A stretch of DNA of 64,000 nt, taken from positions 28,796,746 to 28,860,745 of the forward strand of contig CM019214.1 in NCBI GenBank assembly GCA_009741485.1. The letters run 5' to 3'. Numbering within the stretch: the first letter of the stretch is position 1; every line of letters starts with the position of its first letter. Source of the stretch: Malurus cyaneus samueli (lineage: Eukaryota; Chordata; Aves; Passeriformes; Maluridae). Positions 1-12,318 of the stretch are shown here, in pieces. The translations under genes were made by a program, and so were the position numbers. Below the pieces are notes generated by a model that saw nothing but the letters and a program-made list of their open reading frames with translations, had not been told where the DNA came from and searched no databases.

Positions 1-115
1 CGGCCGGGGAGCCGCGGGGCCGCCGCACGTGATGCCCGAGCGGGATGCAGCAGCAGCGGCGGCACCGGGTGTCGTGCGCTCCCGCAGCCCGCCCGCCCCG
101 CGGGACTGTCCTTCG
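1..115. promoter_or_regulatory. CpG-island fragment at window edge, probably inner edge of the ATP11A promoter island
   Basis: Roughly twenty CpG dinucleotides fall in the first 115 bases, in very GC-rich sequence with a CAG/CGG-type run (about 46-62). CpG density then drops quickly and the DNA becomes AT-rich. A dense CpG island 56 kb upstream of a coding exon that encodes the N-terminal region of ATP11A fits the promoter and first-exon island of that gene. The ATP11A N-terminal coding exon itself is not seen here, so it is presumably upstream of base 1. These bases are then either the last part of a 5' exon or the first bases of intron 1. A GT at 30-31 could be a donor, but there is nothing to support it. 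The strand of transcription is inferred from the downstream exon. Confidence 0.6.
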
Positions 116-3100
116 CTGAACCACAGCTGCTTGACCTAAGTTCAGCGCGCTCTCATTTAGAGGGTGCTGTGATACGCAGTTAGCAGGGCAGATAAAACCT
201 GGGGTTTTTTTTTCTTGTAGGTTTCTTTTGGGATTGTTCTTTCCCCTCGTTATATTGTTTCAGTCAGGCGGCGTTTTTGTGGAATTGTCCAATTTAAGTA
301 TACCGACGAATGGTCGCAACTGTCCCAAGTTTTTGTAGGTCTGTGTAGTAAGATTCAAACGCGCCACACTTGAGAGTGCTCCGGGGAAAGAGGGCTGATG
401 TCGCTTGTTGGTGAGCATGGGAAAACCCACCCGCACCGCCCGGGAGAGCAGCTTGGCAGCGTATTAGAGGAGGGGTCCAAGTGTAGGCTGAGGTGCGTCA
501 GTGAGTGCGACTCCAGTTCCATGGAACCCCTAATAAACGCTCAGGATAATGGTTTAAGCAGATTAGCAGAATGCTTTTAAGTGTGGGGTTGTACAATACA
601 AGGCATGGCGAGCTAGGAAATTGCAAATTTGTGCTTTTGGGTATAAAAGTAATTTTTAGAAGATAGGGAGAGGTAATTGGGATTTTCAAATACAAATAGC
701 TCTTTTCTTATGCAGGAAGTATTTTTGCCTTGGTCAGAACACTCAAGTTTTCTCACTTACAGTAAATACACTTAGTTTTGTGTGTGCCAAGAGCTGTGTC
801 CACCTAATACAGTCTGAAGTCTGTCTTTTTGAGGTATAAACAAAGAAAAGTAGTAGAGGTGAAAAATGGCTGTATTTTTTCATCTCGTGTACAAATGAAT
901 ATATGTGCGATGGGGAGAGAGTGGAGAGGTGGATATTGAAAGCAGCTATGTGTATATGGATCTTTAGAAAGTGGTCCTTAGGGAAGGAAGAGAATACTCA
1001 ATGTGTAGTAACAATAATAACGAGGTATAAGACAAGCAGAAGTCTCTGGATATAGACCAGTTGAGTTGTGCTGAGGTCAGTTTGGAAGCACATAGCAGTA
1101 CTATGCGTGTAGAGATCTGTCAGTGCTGACCTAACTGTTGGATTTAGTTTAAGATTTTTTTTTTTTGTGTGTGTGTACTCACATCTGGAGCATGTTCATT
1201 GTGCACAGAGCAAGCACACTGTTAAATCTCTTCTGCATAGCATTGTTGCTAACCTTTTCCAAAGTAGGCTTAAGCACCAGCTATGAAGGAAATGGGCTCG
1301 AGAGCAGCTGCAGTAAATATCCAGAAGACAGTATATTGAAAGTAAGGGGCTTGAGCTTTTAAGTTGTGGGCTGTCACCACCCTCCTGCACAGCTTATGAG
1401 ACTTAAGGCAGCAATCTAAAAGATAAAGGAAAATTATTATATCCCATGTGAAGAAGGGTTCCTATTTCCTGGGTCACACAAGTTTCTGTATGGTGTGTAC
1501 GCCGATCGGGTGTGCCTAGGTAATTGCCCACTTTGATCTGTGCTACCTTGTGTGTTTTCACCTGTTGCTTTTTGTTCTTTTTCATTCTCTCAGTGTCTTA
1601 ACTTTGAAACCTTTCTTCCATGGAGGGGTAGTTTTGAGGAAAAGGTGCAGTAAATTTGTGTTCAATTCAGCAAGACCATTAAGGTCCCACAACCTGATGG
1701 CTGTGTCATGTGTTTTTTCCATCTTTTACTTTTTTGTATCTCCATGGTTCAGCTGCTTCTGTACAGCTAGAGCAGCGAAAATGAAAAGTAGTAATTTGAA
1801 TGCTGGGTCTGAAGCTGACTGCTGTGCGTGAGTAGCAGATGTACATGTCAGGGGTATCACTTAGAGCTGTTCACTAAAGTCCTGTATGCACCAGCCAGGC
1901 ACACAGATGTAGATGTGCCTGCCACTTTCCAAACTGCTTTTTAACAAGGGAGACAGAGCAGTGACTCTTGTGTGGAAGAGCTGGAGTGGATACTTTCATC
2001 TTATGTTTGTTCCAAAGTAAGCTCAAGCTTAGGTTTAGTCAAAATCTAAAAGCTTTTCCATGATCAACGTCTTAGAACTACGAATTTTTGTTGTGCGAGT
2101 CTCCTGGACTTGTTCAGTTGCAGGTCCTTCCTGGAGAAAGCTGGTCGCTGGATCATGCTCAGAACTTCAGCTGATGCGTCTGGAGATGTTGGATTAGCTG
2201 GGTGCTCTTATGGTAGGATCTTGGGAAAACGGTTGTCATGTGATGTACCAATGGAGGCTTCTAATAGGATGGTTTCTATCAGTTCCATGCCATTGCTTTT
2301 CTTTCTTGGTCCTGTTTGTTGTAGGACATAAAGGCATAAGTTAAATACCAGAGGGTTTTGTTGTGATGAAGATCCCTCCCATTGCTCTTTCCTTTACTGT
2401 ACAGTTGCTGTCCTGAAGCAGTGCAAAATCAGTGTACCTATTTCCAAGGCCCTATAGAAGTATAGCAATGACTGGGTGCTGTCAGCTTCCTGGTTAGCAT
2501 TTTCAAATATTTGTCTGCTGTTTTACCTGCCTGGAGTGTACTTTTTATATCTTCTAGGCTTTGAAGAGTTTAGTGATGTGGGTTGAATAAAATACATGTT
2601 CAGCATGCTAGTCATAGTGTATTTCATATCTCTTCACCAAGAGCTGATGTAGTCTCTTAGAAGGATGGACAGAATTGTCTTTATCTTAATAAATTTTTTT
2701 AATTGACAGTCTTTTGTTCTGCCTCTTTAGATCATTCTGCAAATTTTGGGGTTTTTTTTTTCACTTCACCTCTTGCTTCCTGTAACCATTACTGCAGCCA
2801 TACACCATTTACAGGACTGATGGTGAACAATAACTTTTTTTATAGAAAAGGTGTTTTTTTCACTGCAGTACAGCTGACATGAAGTTCAGTGTAGTTTTCC
2901 AAGTCCTTTGTGGTCCTTCAAACTCATTACAGCCTTGTGTCTAATGAGGTTATTCTGTGTATTTTACTGCTTTAAAATGTGTATGAGCTGTATTAGAGGC
3001 ATCTTTAAGTCACAAAATAGAAGCACCATTATATACAGCTTTTCTTCCATGTGGAATCACAGGAACCAAGTCCTCCACATTAAGATAAACAAGATGAATT

Positions 3101-6100
3101 TTGACACCAAACTTATTATTTCCCAAATAATGGAAATAATGGCTATGTGTGGGTAGTGTGAACCTTACTTTGGGGGGACTATACTTTTTGTCACATACTG
3201 TATAAAAATACAACTTTTTTTTCTGGCTGTTGGTTTTGCATCAGACAGCATGCTTCTGTCTTTCCCTTGAATTCCCCAGAGGATGTGTGCTACCTCAGGG
3301 AGGGCAGCCCAACAGCCAAAGAATACAGAATTAGCATGGGCTGCTCTGTAAGAGTCATGCAGAACCTGCTGTGTGCTTAATAACCGGAGAAGCAAGAGAA
3401 ATTTGTTAGCTTAATACTAAGCAGTACACTGTTTAGGGAAAAAGCAAGCATACAATGGCAATTAAAACTGCCTCCATACAAGATCAACTTCTGTTTAATA
3501 GTTAAAGTATTTGTGAGATTGTGGATGGCATTAAGTTACCTCTTCTGCCTGTGTTTAGTGCAGCTGCTTTAATTTTCTCTGATAACTTATTTTTTGCTGG
3601 TCTTAGGACTTCTGAAGTCTGTCCTTCTCGCAGTCAAAAGTTGGTTAATAATATTTAAACAAGTTTTGGTGACATCTTTCACAGAATGAGCACTTTGCTT
3701 AAAACAAGTGCATATGGCTTTTGTATATTTACCGTAGCTATTTATGGTTGAACATGGATTTGGATATGCCTGTATATTGTTGATTTAAATATATCTGAGC
3801 AATCTGGGAAGATGTTGCTCTTCAGCATAGGCTTGTGTGGACACTAAAGGGTTGCTAAATATCTTGCAGCCTATGGTGACAGTCTGTTCTGTATTTGTAA
3901 GACAGCTGGCCCTCATCACTAAGAGCTCCTGCCCAGGTTGATGGCTTTGGTTTGTACAGTAAATGCTACTGGGTCATAGGTCTGTGTTACTGAAGAGTTT
4001 TGCCTGTGTTATGTAGTATGTTTAGAAATCTTGCTACTTTATTGCTTCTCCTCTTTCAGGTTCTCCTGTTACTTCAGGATTACAAATCTGGATTTTAAGT
4101 ATTTGTTACCTGTGTAAATATCTCTAAATGCATGTAGTAGTAGGTAAGATGTGTTTCCAGAAGGAACAGTGATTTACTACAGCCTTGGTCTCTGGGGAGC
4201 TGCTGGCCTATTAGTTGTGCAGGTATTTCTGAAAAGTCTTTTTTTGGGAGGCTGGAATAAATTGAATTTACAAATGGATGCTCTATTTTTCAGTTTTGTA
4301 GAAGTTGGTCAACTTTAATTGTAGTTTAAGAAGATGTTTAACTAGCCTAACCAGGAAGTTATATTAGGGATTTTTAGCAAGTGCATAACTAAGTGTCATG
4401 ATAGCCTGTGGCTTTTGGTCATTAACTTAAATGATTTTGTTTTTGATTTGCACTATAATTCTAAAACTGTTTTCTAATTAGATTTTCTAAGTATTTTACT
4501 TCTGTATGTCATCTTAGTAGACATAAATGAATATTAAACTTTATTTATTTATCTTTGATTGCAGTAGAGGTTGATAACTGCTTTGACCTGAAAGCTGGTG
4601 AAATTGTAAGCCTTGGTGCTTTATAGTTACTTGCTTTTATAGTTATTTTAGTGTCTTAAAGGACAATTAATTTGTCAAGTTTTTCAGATGACCTGTTGTT
4701 TTTAATTTAAATTTAGTTAATTCATTTGAGGGTGTTTGGTTCTTGCTTTTGCTTCTGAATTCACTGGGCCTTTGCACTCTTGCAGATGTGTATTAAACTG
4801 ATGCCATCTATGTTTCTTAGTCAGGGTTCCTGTTGACATTAATAGGTTTTTTCCTAGTCAAGTAAATTAAAAACAGTGTTGTGTTTTGCTTATTTTTTTG
4901 GCTAATTTCAGGGGTATAATTTGACAAAATCTTAAGCTGTTTTGCATGTATATAAACACTTTGCTAGTTGTGTTGAGTGTACAAAAGATGCTCTCTGTAG
5001 GAACTACATATGTATTCATGGGTCAACAATTAATAATTTGCATCTCTTAAGGGTTTGTGTGTACTCCATTTTTGTTATCTCTTGTGCAAGTCTGTGTGTC
5101 ACAGTGCTTTTGTTGAAACTTGAGATGATTTCCATCTCTCAGCTCTGCTTCACTGCAGGTACCAGTTCTTCCTGCTGTGGAAGGTTCAACAGAAGACATC
5201 AAACAACATGAGTAACTTTTGAATTCCTGTTTCCTCAAGCACTATTACTTTGTTATTTGCTTGATTGCCTTTTTCTTTTATTTTTTGGGGGGTGGGTATC
5301 TATGCAGAGTGCTTCATGCTGAGTTTTCAGCAAGTTATTTTAAAAAGGCAAAGTTTGAAAGCTTAACTTAGAAGTTAATTCTGTTGAATGTGGCTGACAG
5401 AATTTGACACTGCTGCAAATCTAATTCTTCATACTGACAGTCTTGTGTTCATTCTGGTTTTTAATATGCTTTTAAGTATATATATATAAATATTCTGCAG
5501 TATTATCTGATGCTCAAAAAAAAACCCAGATACTCTTCCTTCTCCCATCAATTATTTATTGCTGAAGGGCTATAAACATGGAGAATTGCGTGGGCTCTGT
5601 TTTTTTTCCCCTCCCCCCACTCGATCAACTAGCTAATTTACACAAGAAAGACATGATTTCCTTTTGAGAATAAACAAAAATAGGACATTGCATATGTAAA
5701 ACAATTCACTTACAGGAAGTCAGCGTACATATTACATGCTGGTTGCTATTGACTACAAAATATTGCTCATCTGCACTCATCAGATGCTCTATGATAGTAG
5801 AAAACATTGCTTTTGGAGCATCTAAATTGTAGAACTGTTTCAGTGACTCAAAATAGATCAAGAAGTTTTAATCTTCTTTTAGCATCAAAAATTCTGAGAT
5901 GAGAACTCTATAGTTGCTTTTGTCTCTTGATAACACGTTTGATTAAAAAAAAGTTGAATGTTGTTCTACTTCTATATGTTTTCTCAAGCACCATAGAGTA
6001 TCAGTTCTGCAAGCAGGAAGCCTTTTGAAAATTATTTTTGGGAATGGAAGAGGATAAAGTACAACATAGCACATTTATAGCTTGACATCTCTGATCACCA

Positions 6101-9100
6101 TTTCTCATTGTTTTTTTCTTCTGTCATACATTAATGGTTGAAACAAGAAAAGCAACAAGATGGAATGGGATTTTTTAGTGAGTCTACTTTTTAAACCCCC
6201 AACACTTCGAAAACTCTAACTGGGCTGACAAGTAAAGCATGGTAAAAATACCATTGCTGGTTGCTGTTTGTGGTGTTGAGATGGGCATAATAAAACTTAC
6301 TCCAGCTAGCTAGGTTTGAGTGTGACTAGAAACCCATTGTGGTTTCTGAGGTGCTCCAGAGGGATTTACTGTGGGATGCCTGCTGTGTGTCATGTGCAGG
6401 TGTGTCAGGGTGCACAAACAAGAGAAAATTGTGTTACAGCAGATGTGACAGAGCAGATGTTTTAGAACCTGTTATGCAACTGGATTCAACTTTACTGGCT
6501 TTTTTGTTCTGTTTTTTTTTGAGCAAAATAGCCTGCCTCTCTTTCTGTAAGTCTTTTAGTCAGATTATATTTTTTTCCGGAATAATTCTGCTTATTCTAG
6601 TGGATTACCATTGCACAGGATAATGTATTATTTGTACAATTGCTGAGGGACATTTCAGCAGAAGTTCATCCTGAGCTGTGAAGCAAAATGACACTTAATA
6701 GGAATGCTATTATCTTCTCTGCTATAATTGCCATGGCAACAGCTGCAGGTAGACAGGGCAAACCAGGGATTCTTTTTCTATATCATGTGTACACAAGCTG
6801 TTTTTCTTCCATTTCAGTAATGACTCTGAGAAGCCTGTTGCACAAACAGACTCTTGAGTCATCTTGAAAAGTCTTTTGTTTGGGTTTTTTTTTCAATTTA
6901 ACTTTGATTTTAATTTTAAAAGTATTGAGTATTTGTGGTACTATATTAAAAAATGCAGGCTATTTAGGAAGAAACTGGCGGCCTAGCTTGGATTGTGCTA
7001 GGAGACTGTTGGGATGTGCCAGCGGTTTGGGAGTTTGGAAGATCACAGAAGACCACAGGCTTCTAACTCACTTGGTATCTTTGCAAATCTGGGTGTTAAT
7101 TTCTCTGTGCATTCATCTTTTCTTGGGACAGTGATCAGAGTGTAGTCCACCTTTTCCATAGAGAGAAATTGTAAGGATACTTTAATGTGTCAGGTAACAA
7201 AATTATTGTGTCACAGGAAGAAAACTGGGTGTGAACACAAGCCTATAATGACTGTGTTTTGGGATTGTTGTTTTTCTTGTTACTTAAGTGTTCTCTATTG
7301 CTTATCCTGATACCTTGTATTTCTTTCTTTATTCCTCCATCTGCATACATTCATATGCATTCATGTGCAGATGGGTGCACATGTACTTCCTTAAATTGCA
7401 TGCTATTCATATAGCAATGTCAAGAATTGTGCCAAGATTTACCAGGGATCCAGCTGTATATTGGTATTTAAAAAAAAAAGGGTCTTCAAATGAGCTCTTT
7501 GCTGTTTACTGAGGTGTACTGTGAAAGTGTGTTTTGGTATGCTTCTTTGCGTCATTGTGGTCATTACTACAAGCATAGAAGCATAAGAATTTGGAGATTT
7601 CATAGACATTTTTCCATTTATTTTGCTCTTCCCTGTAGACGATTTTCCCTTTTTGAAATAGGAGAATGTGTTTCCTTCATTAATCATTAAACTCATTTAG
7701 ATACGGGGCAGGGTGGGGGGGAATAGTGTTTCTCTTTCCTGGTGACACTCACTAATCTCTTAGCTTCAGTCAAAAGAGGATTTTATCTAACCTATTTTGA
7801 ATGGAGGATTAAGGACAATTAGGCTCTTCCTCTACTTCACCATTAAGACGGGCTGTTGTGAAATCCTCTGAAAAGAACATCTGCTGATGTGCCATTAAAA
7901 GTTTTGCAAAATTAAGATAAATAATCAAAATAGTTGTACACAGAAAAAAAAAACAAACCCGTTGTGTATGAAGTACTTGTGTGTAGATAATTACATGGAT
8001 GAACTGGGGAGAGGGTAGGAATACTGAATAGTTTACCCAGTAGTTTTTTGTCTCCAATGCTTCTCATTTAGATTGTGGTGTTGCCATGCAGATGAACCAA
8101 AATTAATTTCTTGTTATCTGAATTGCATTAGCAACTTGCAGTTCATGCTTAGCACTTTACATGGTTCTTCACTTCTTTTCTAAGTCCTGTTAATGAGTTG
8201 CTTGCGCAGAAGATTGTAAATAAAAGTACAAATACTATCCATTATCCTTGCATGTGTAACTATTTTATGCTACTTCTATTTGTTATAAGTGGTGTCTCTT
8301 GAAATTAAGCCGAATCAGAAGTGGCATTTGATGGCTAACATGAAACTGCTCTACTTGTGAAGAGGTCATTAGAAAATAAAGCTCAAAAATGCTACTGTTA
8401 CTGGAACATACATGATGTGCCAAAGACACTGTAATGATTATTGTGAAGGAAAAATGGCTGTGTGTATTTTAAAGAAGTTTGGCTTCTGAGTCCATCCTGT
8501 AAATGATACAAATGATTGCATTCCATGGTAGCTGAGTGACACTTGCCTCTGAGAAATTGCTCTTGCAGTCTTAATTTCATTGCTAGCAGTTGTAGGTAGG
8601 TTACTGAAATGCATAGTTTAGGTTTATTTCCTGCAGAACATGAGAGAGTTGAATCTAATCCTATTTTTGGGATGGTAATATAGCTGAAGAAGTTTTGTCC
8701 AGAAAAATCTGAAGCCTATTTACTTCGCCTTATTTGTGCGGTGACTTGAAGCTGAATAAACTAATTTTCCAGACTGGCATTATCCATGGTTCCTGAATGA
8801 ATGGAGTGTTTGGCTCTGGGATCCCAAAGCTCACTTTTATGGAGAGTTGAGTTCTGTTGAAATGTATCTGGTGGCTTGGGTTTGAGGCTATAGTAAGAGA
8901 GGGCATGCCAAAAATGGATGAGTTTTGGGAATGTGGAGGAAATGTTGGAGAATTTGACTGTACTTATTCTGTGATTATATTTTCAGAGGGAGAAGACATT
9001 ATTTAAAATTTTACTGCATGTGAAAGTTCTTAAAAACCAGGCTGCCATTTAATCTTACCATAAAATGTGCCTGAGTAGAAACACTATTTTATTATGTGAA

Positions 9101-12100
9101 ATATGATATGTATGAAAGAGGTTACTGTAAATGTAGGCTTAAAACAGTTTACTGACTGAGTCATTGCTAAAAAAGTAAAAAAAGTAAAAAATTTTATGCT
9201 GATATTAGCTTTTGGTTGAAAAGACTCCTTATACTCTAAGCATATTTTGATAGATTAATGTTAGTCCTTTGGTTTAATACTCCAAGTTTTTTTCTGTAAG
9301 CATAGAATACACTGACATGTTGTTATTTATTTGTGTGTTGTGTGAGTATTAGAGCACAGCTGTAACTCCTTTTATCGAATTGTGTAGTTCCTTTTCCTTT
9401 GCTTTTTTCAGTGGAATGACATTAGCAATAAGCATGATGTTAAGAGTTACCTTCATCTTTCATATTCTAGTCTCCTCACCAAAGTGTAAACTCTGAAAGC
9501 TTAGCTCTGATAAAGACATTTTGCTCGTTTAGACTAAGAAAAAATAAATTTTAAAAAATCAAAGATTTCTCAGGTAACCTCGAGTATTACAAGAATTATC
9601 AAGTTAATTTAATGTTTTAAATCCATTACATAAATGTCTAAAAATGTCTTATGCTGTTTATTTTTTAATAATATTTAGCATTTTATCCTTTTTTTACTAG
9701 AAATTTTTAACAGATTTTTCAATTCCTAACTAGATTAAACAAGCAGTTTTTAGGGTTCAAAAAATCCCCTTTATTTTTGACTCGAAGCTCTTCATATATT
9801 GTTGCTACAACAGCTACATAGCTAGTTGAATATATGGCTGGTTTTTAATATAGTGGGAAGGATGGGGACAGGTGGGTTAAAGTTAAGCTAAGAATTTTGT
9901 TTTATGATGATTGTTGAGCATAACTATGCATTTTTTTTATAAACTTAGAAGGTGAAAGAAAACAGCACAAAACTAATCCACCTGCAAATGCTGTAGTGTT
10001 GTTAATCTCCTGAACAGTGTTAACTGACTGCTTGCTATTTACAGTTGTCAAGTGACCAGATGGCCTAATTTGGTAGGAGGTGCCTGTGTATTGGCAATAA
10101 GAGGGAAGAAATGAAAAGTGGAAAAAAGCTCTCTTCTTAGCCCAGAACTGCATGATATCTTTAAGCTGATTCATGAATATGAATATGTTGACTTCTTGAA
10201 GCTGTAATCTTTTCTCTGACATAAGGAGGTTATGTTTCCATACTCGTTGGCTGTAATGCCATAGAAGCAATGATAAAGCTTCACATGCTTTTGTGAAGCA
10301 ATGCACAGTGAACACAGGCAGGTACAAAGATGTGTTTATAAAGGGCAGATGGATTGTGGTTTTGCATCTCCTGCTTCTTTTAGACCAGGAGGTCTCAAAT
10401 TTCAAAGGCTTATCTTTTTTTCTTAAGGGGAAGGTTCTTAAACCTCTGACTTAGTTCCTAAGAATTGAAGAGGTTACCCTTGAGCATTTTTACTCTCTGA
10501 TACTTGCTGTAACTCCTTTAAAGAGCTTTTATGGCAGCATGTATATAAAATAAGTTTTCTAAAAAATTCCTTGAAGCTAGATTTCTGCTGAGCATGTAGA
10601 ATTAAAATATCAGTATGCCTTTGCTATTTTCTTGCAAACTCTAAGGTATTTTAAGATGAAAATAATAATGCTTTCACGCAGGCATTTGCTTCATTAAATG
10701 TTAAAAAAATGGTGACAAAAGCCAAACAAAGTTTGCTTGAGTTATGGTGGTAATTGAGTCACTGAGACAATTGCAAATAATTGCAGATCTTTAAGGCTAG
10801 TAAGACAGTGGCATTGGCTTTTCCTGCTTTCTCCCTCTGCCTGCACTCAGACCACTTAATTCTGCTTATAATGACCACTTACTGCAGAATAGCAGCTGCT
10901 TGGTTATGTAGCTTTTAGCTGGTCTTTGGCAGTGTTATGATTAAGGGGGAAGTGCTACTGCCTTGTCAAATTCATTAGTTACGTCTCAGAGATGTGGAGT
11001 GGAAAAGCAGAAATGTGGTTTTCCAGCCCCCTGACTTTGAGCACAGCAAGCATCCTGCTTGGCACTGGGCAGTTAGGTCAATGCAGGAGTGAAAAAGCAT
11101 TGTCTGTGGTTTTGCTGCTGGCTGCAGGCAGCTGCATCTTGTCATTTCTTCCTCAAACTGACTCAAGGTGTAATCTGGACTTCCCTTCAGTTTTCCAGAG
11201 TATCTAGAAAACCCCAAAGCAGAAGTGTTTAGCAGATTGAGGTGGTGGTGTATATAGCTCCTGTGGTCTTGCAGGAGCTGTCAGCAGGGCTGTGCAGAGA
11301 GGTTTGTGCTTTGTGTTCGCTTTGGGATGTGCTGTTGATTTGTTCATAGAGACATCTGTTTCACTTTGCTGAGTGACAAACCACTGGGCAGGGACTGTAT
11401 GTGGCTGCATTCCTGGAGAGGCAGCTCTGTTCCTTTGGCTTTGAAGCTGAAATGGGTGAAGCAGTAGCGAGTTTTGCTTCGAGGGAGAGTGCTACCAAAT
11501 GCCACAGTTCTTGGTAGTGCTTCTGACTGGAATGAAGTGGCATCCCAGAGTGCTGACTGATGAGTCAGGGCTGATTTGGCAAGATGCTGACATCCATGGA
11601 ACTTGTTTTGTGATTAGCATCTGGCATCAGAAAAGAAGTAATTGGGAGAGGGGTGGGAGTTACCAGTTTGTGCAAAAGTCAGGAAGCTTGATGGTGTATG
11701 GAATGAGGAGAAGTATGTGGGGGACTTCATTCTGGAGGGAATGTTACTTAAAAAGAAACCAACCAGGAAATAACTTCACCTTTTTCTCCCCAAAAGAACC
11801 CTCTGATATGCATGCACTTGCAGCACTAGTGTCATGTGGCTTGACCTTCCTTAAGTGCAGTCAAAATTTAATGATGTGGGGGGACAGTGGAACAGCCCTT
11901 ATGTGCCTAATGTTCCTTCCTGTGTTTGTGACAACATGTTTTATGGAAATAAGGATGCCAGTCCAGGAATACTGCAAGATCATGAAAGTATAGCACAGTC
12001 AGCTGTGGGAGACTAGTATCTTTAGTTTAATATGAAGACCAGTGTCAAATGCTTAAAAAACAATGTTTTCTTTGCAGAAAATATTGCATGTTTTCAATGA

Positions 12101-12265
12101 AGACAAGGTGTACATGGTCTGTTTCACTAATGATGTTTCGAATTAATTAATTCTGAAAATAATTACTTAAACTCAGCATGTCTGAAGCAAGCAATAAAAA
12201 ATATTCGTTAGTGTCAGACTAGTCTGAAAAAGCTTCATGCTTTTTACCTCTCTTTCCATGAAAAA
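116..12265 (+). other. ATP11A intron 1, proximal part, no recognisable gene
   Basis: AT-rich DNA with frequent stops in all frames, poly-T runs and a short TG repeat near 1165. The open frames present are short or look like chance: the 167-codon minus-strand frame at 9902-10405 and the 164-codon plus-strand frame at 11499-11993 match no family I recognise. I saw no tRNA, CR1 tail or clear exon with paired splice sites. A near-palindromic X-box-like site at 6727-6740 is listed separately. Reading the stretch as intron is inferred from the ATP11A exon far downstream on the same strand. Confidence 0.6.
6727..6740. promoter_or_regulatory. X-box-like palindrome (RFX-type motif)
   Basis: The sequence ATTGCCATGGCAAC differs by one base from the perfect palindromic X-box GTTGCCATGGCAAC recognised by RFX-family winged-helix factors. 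It sits in otherwise plain intronic DNA. A 14-bp near match can arise by chance in a large genome, so this is only a candidate enhancer site. Confidence 0.25.
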
Positions 12266-12318
12266 TGACCAGATGATCTGGAGAGATCCCTTCTAGCCTG
12301 CATTGCTCTAATTCTAAA
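12266..12318 (+). mobile_element. CR1 LINE 3' tail fragment
   Basis: The bases read …GACCAGATGATCTGGAGAGATCCC and end in GCATTGCTCTAATTCTAAAAT. This follows the terminal pattern of avian CR1 elements (…gatgatct…ggtcccttccaacctgcattgttctatgattct) with moderate divergence. Only the last 50-odd bases are recognisable, the usual 5'-truncated CR1 state. No coding capacity remains. Confidence 0.7.

Noticed and set aside
9902..10405. 167-codon minus-strand open frame
   Set aside because: No recognisable domain, promoter or splice context. About one frame of this length is expected by chance in 64 kb read in six frames.
11499..11993. 164-codon plus-strand open frame
   Set aside because: No motif, and composition like the surrounding intron. 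Treated as chance.
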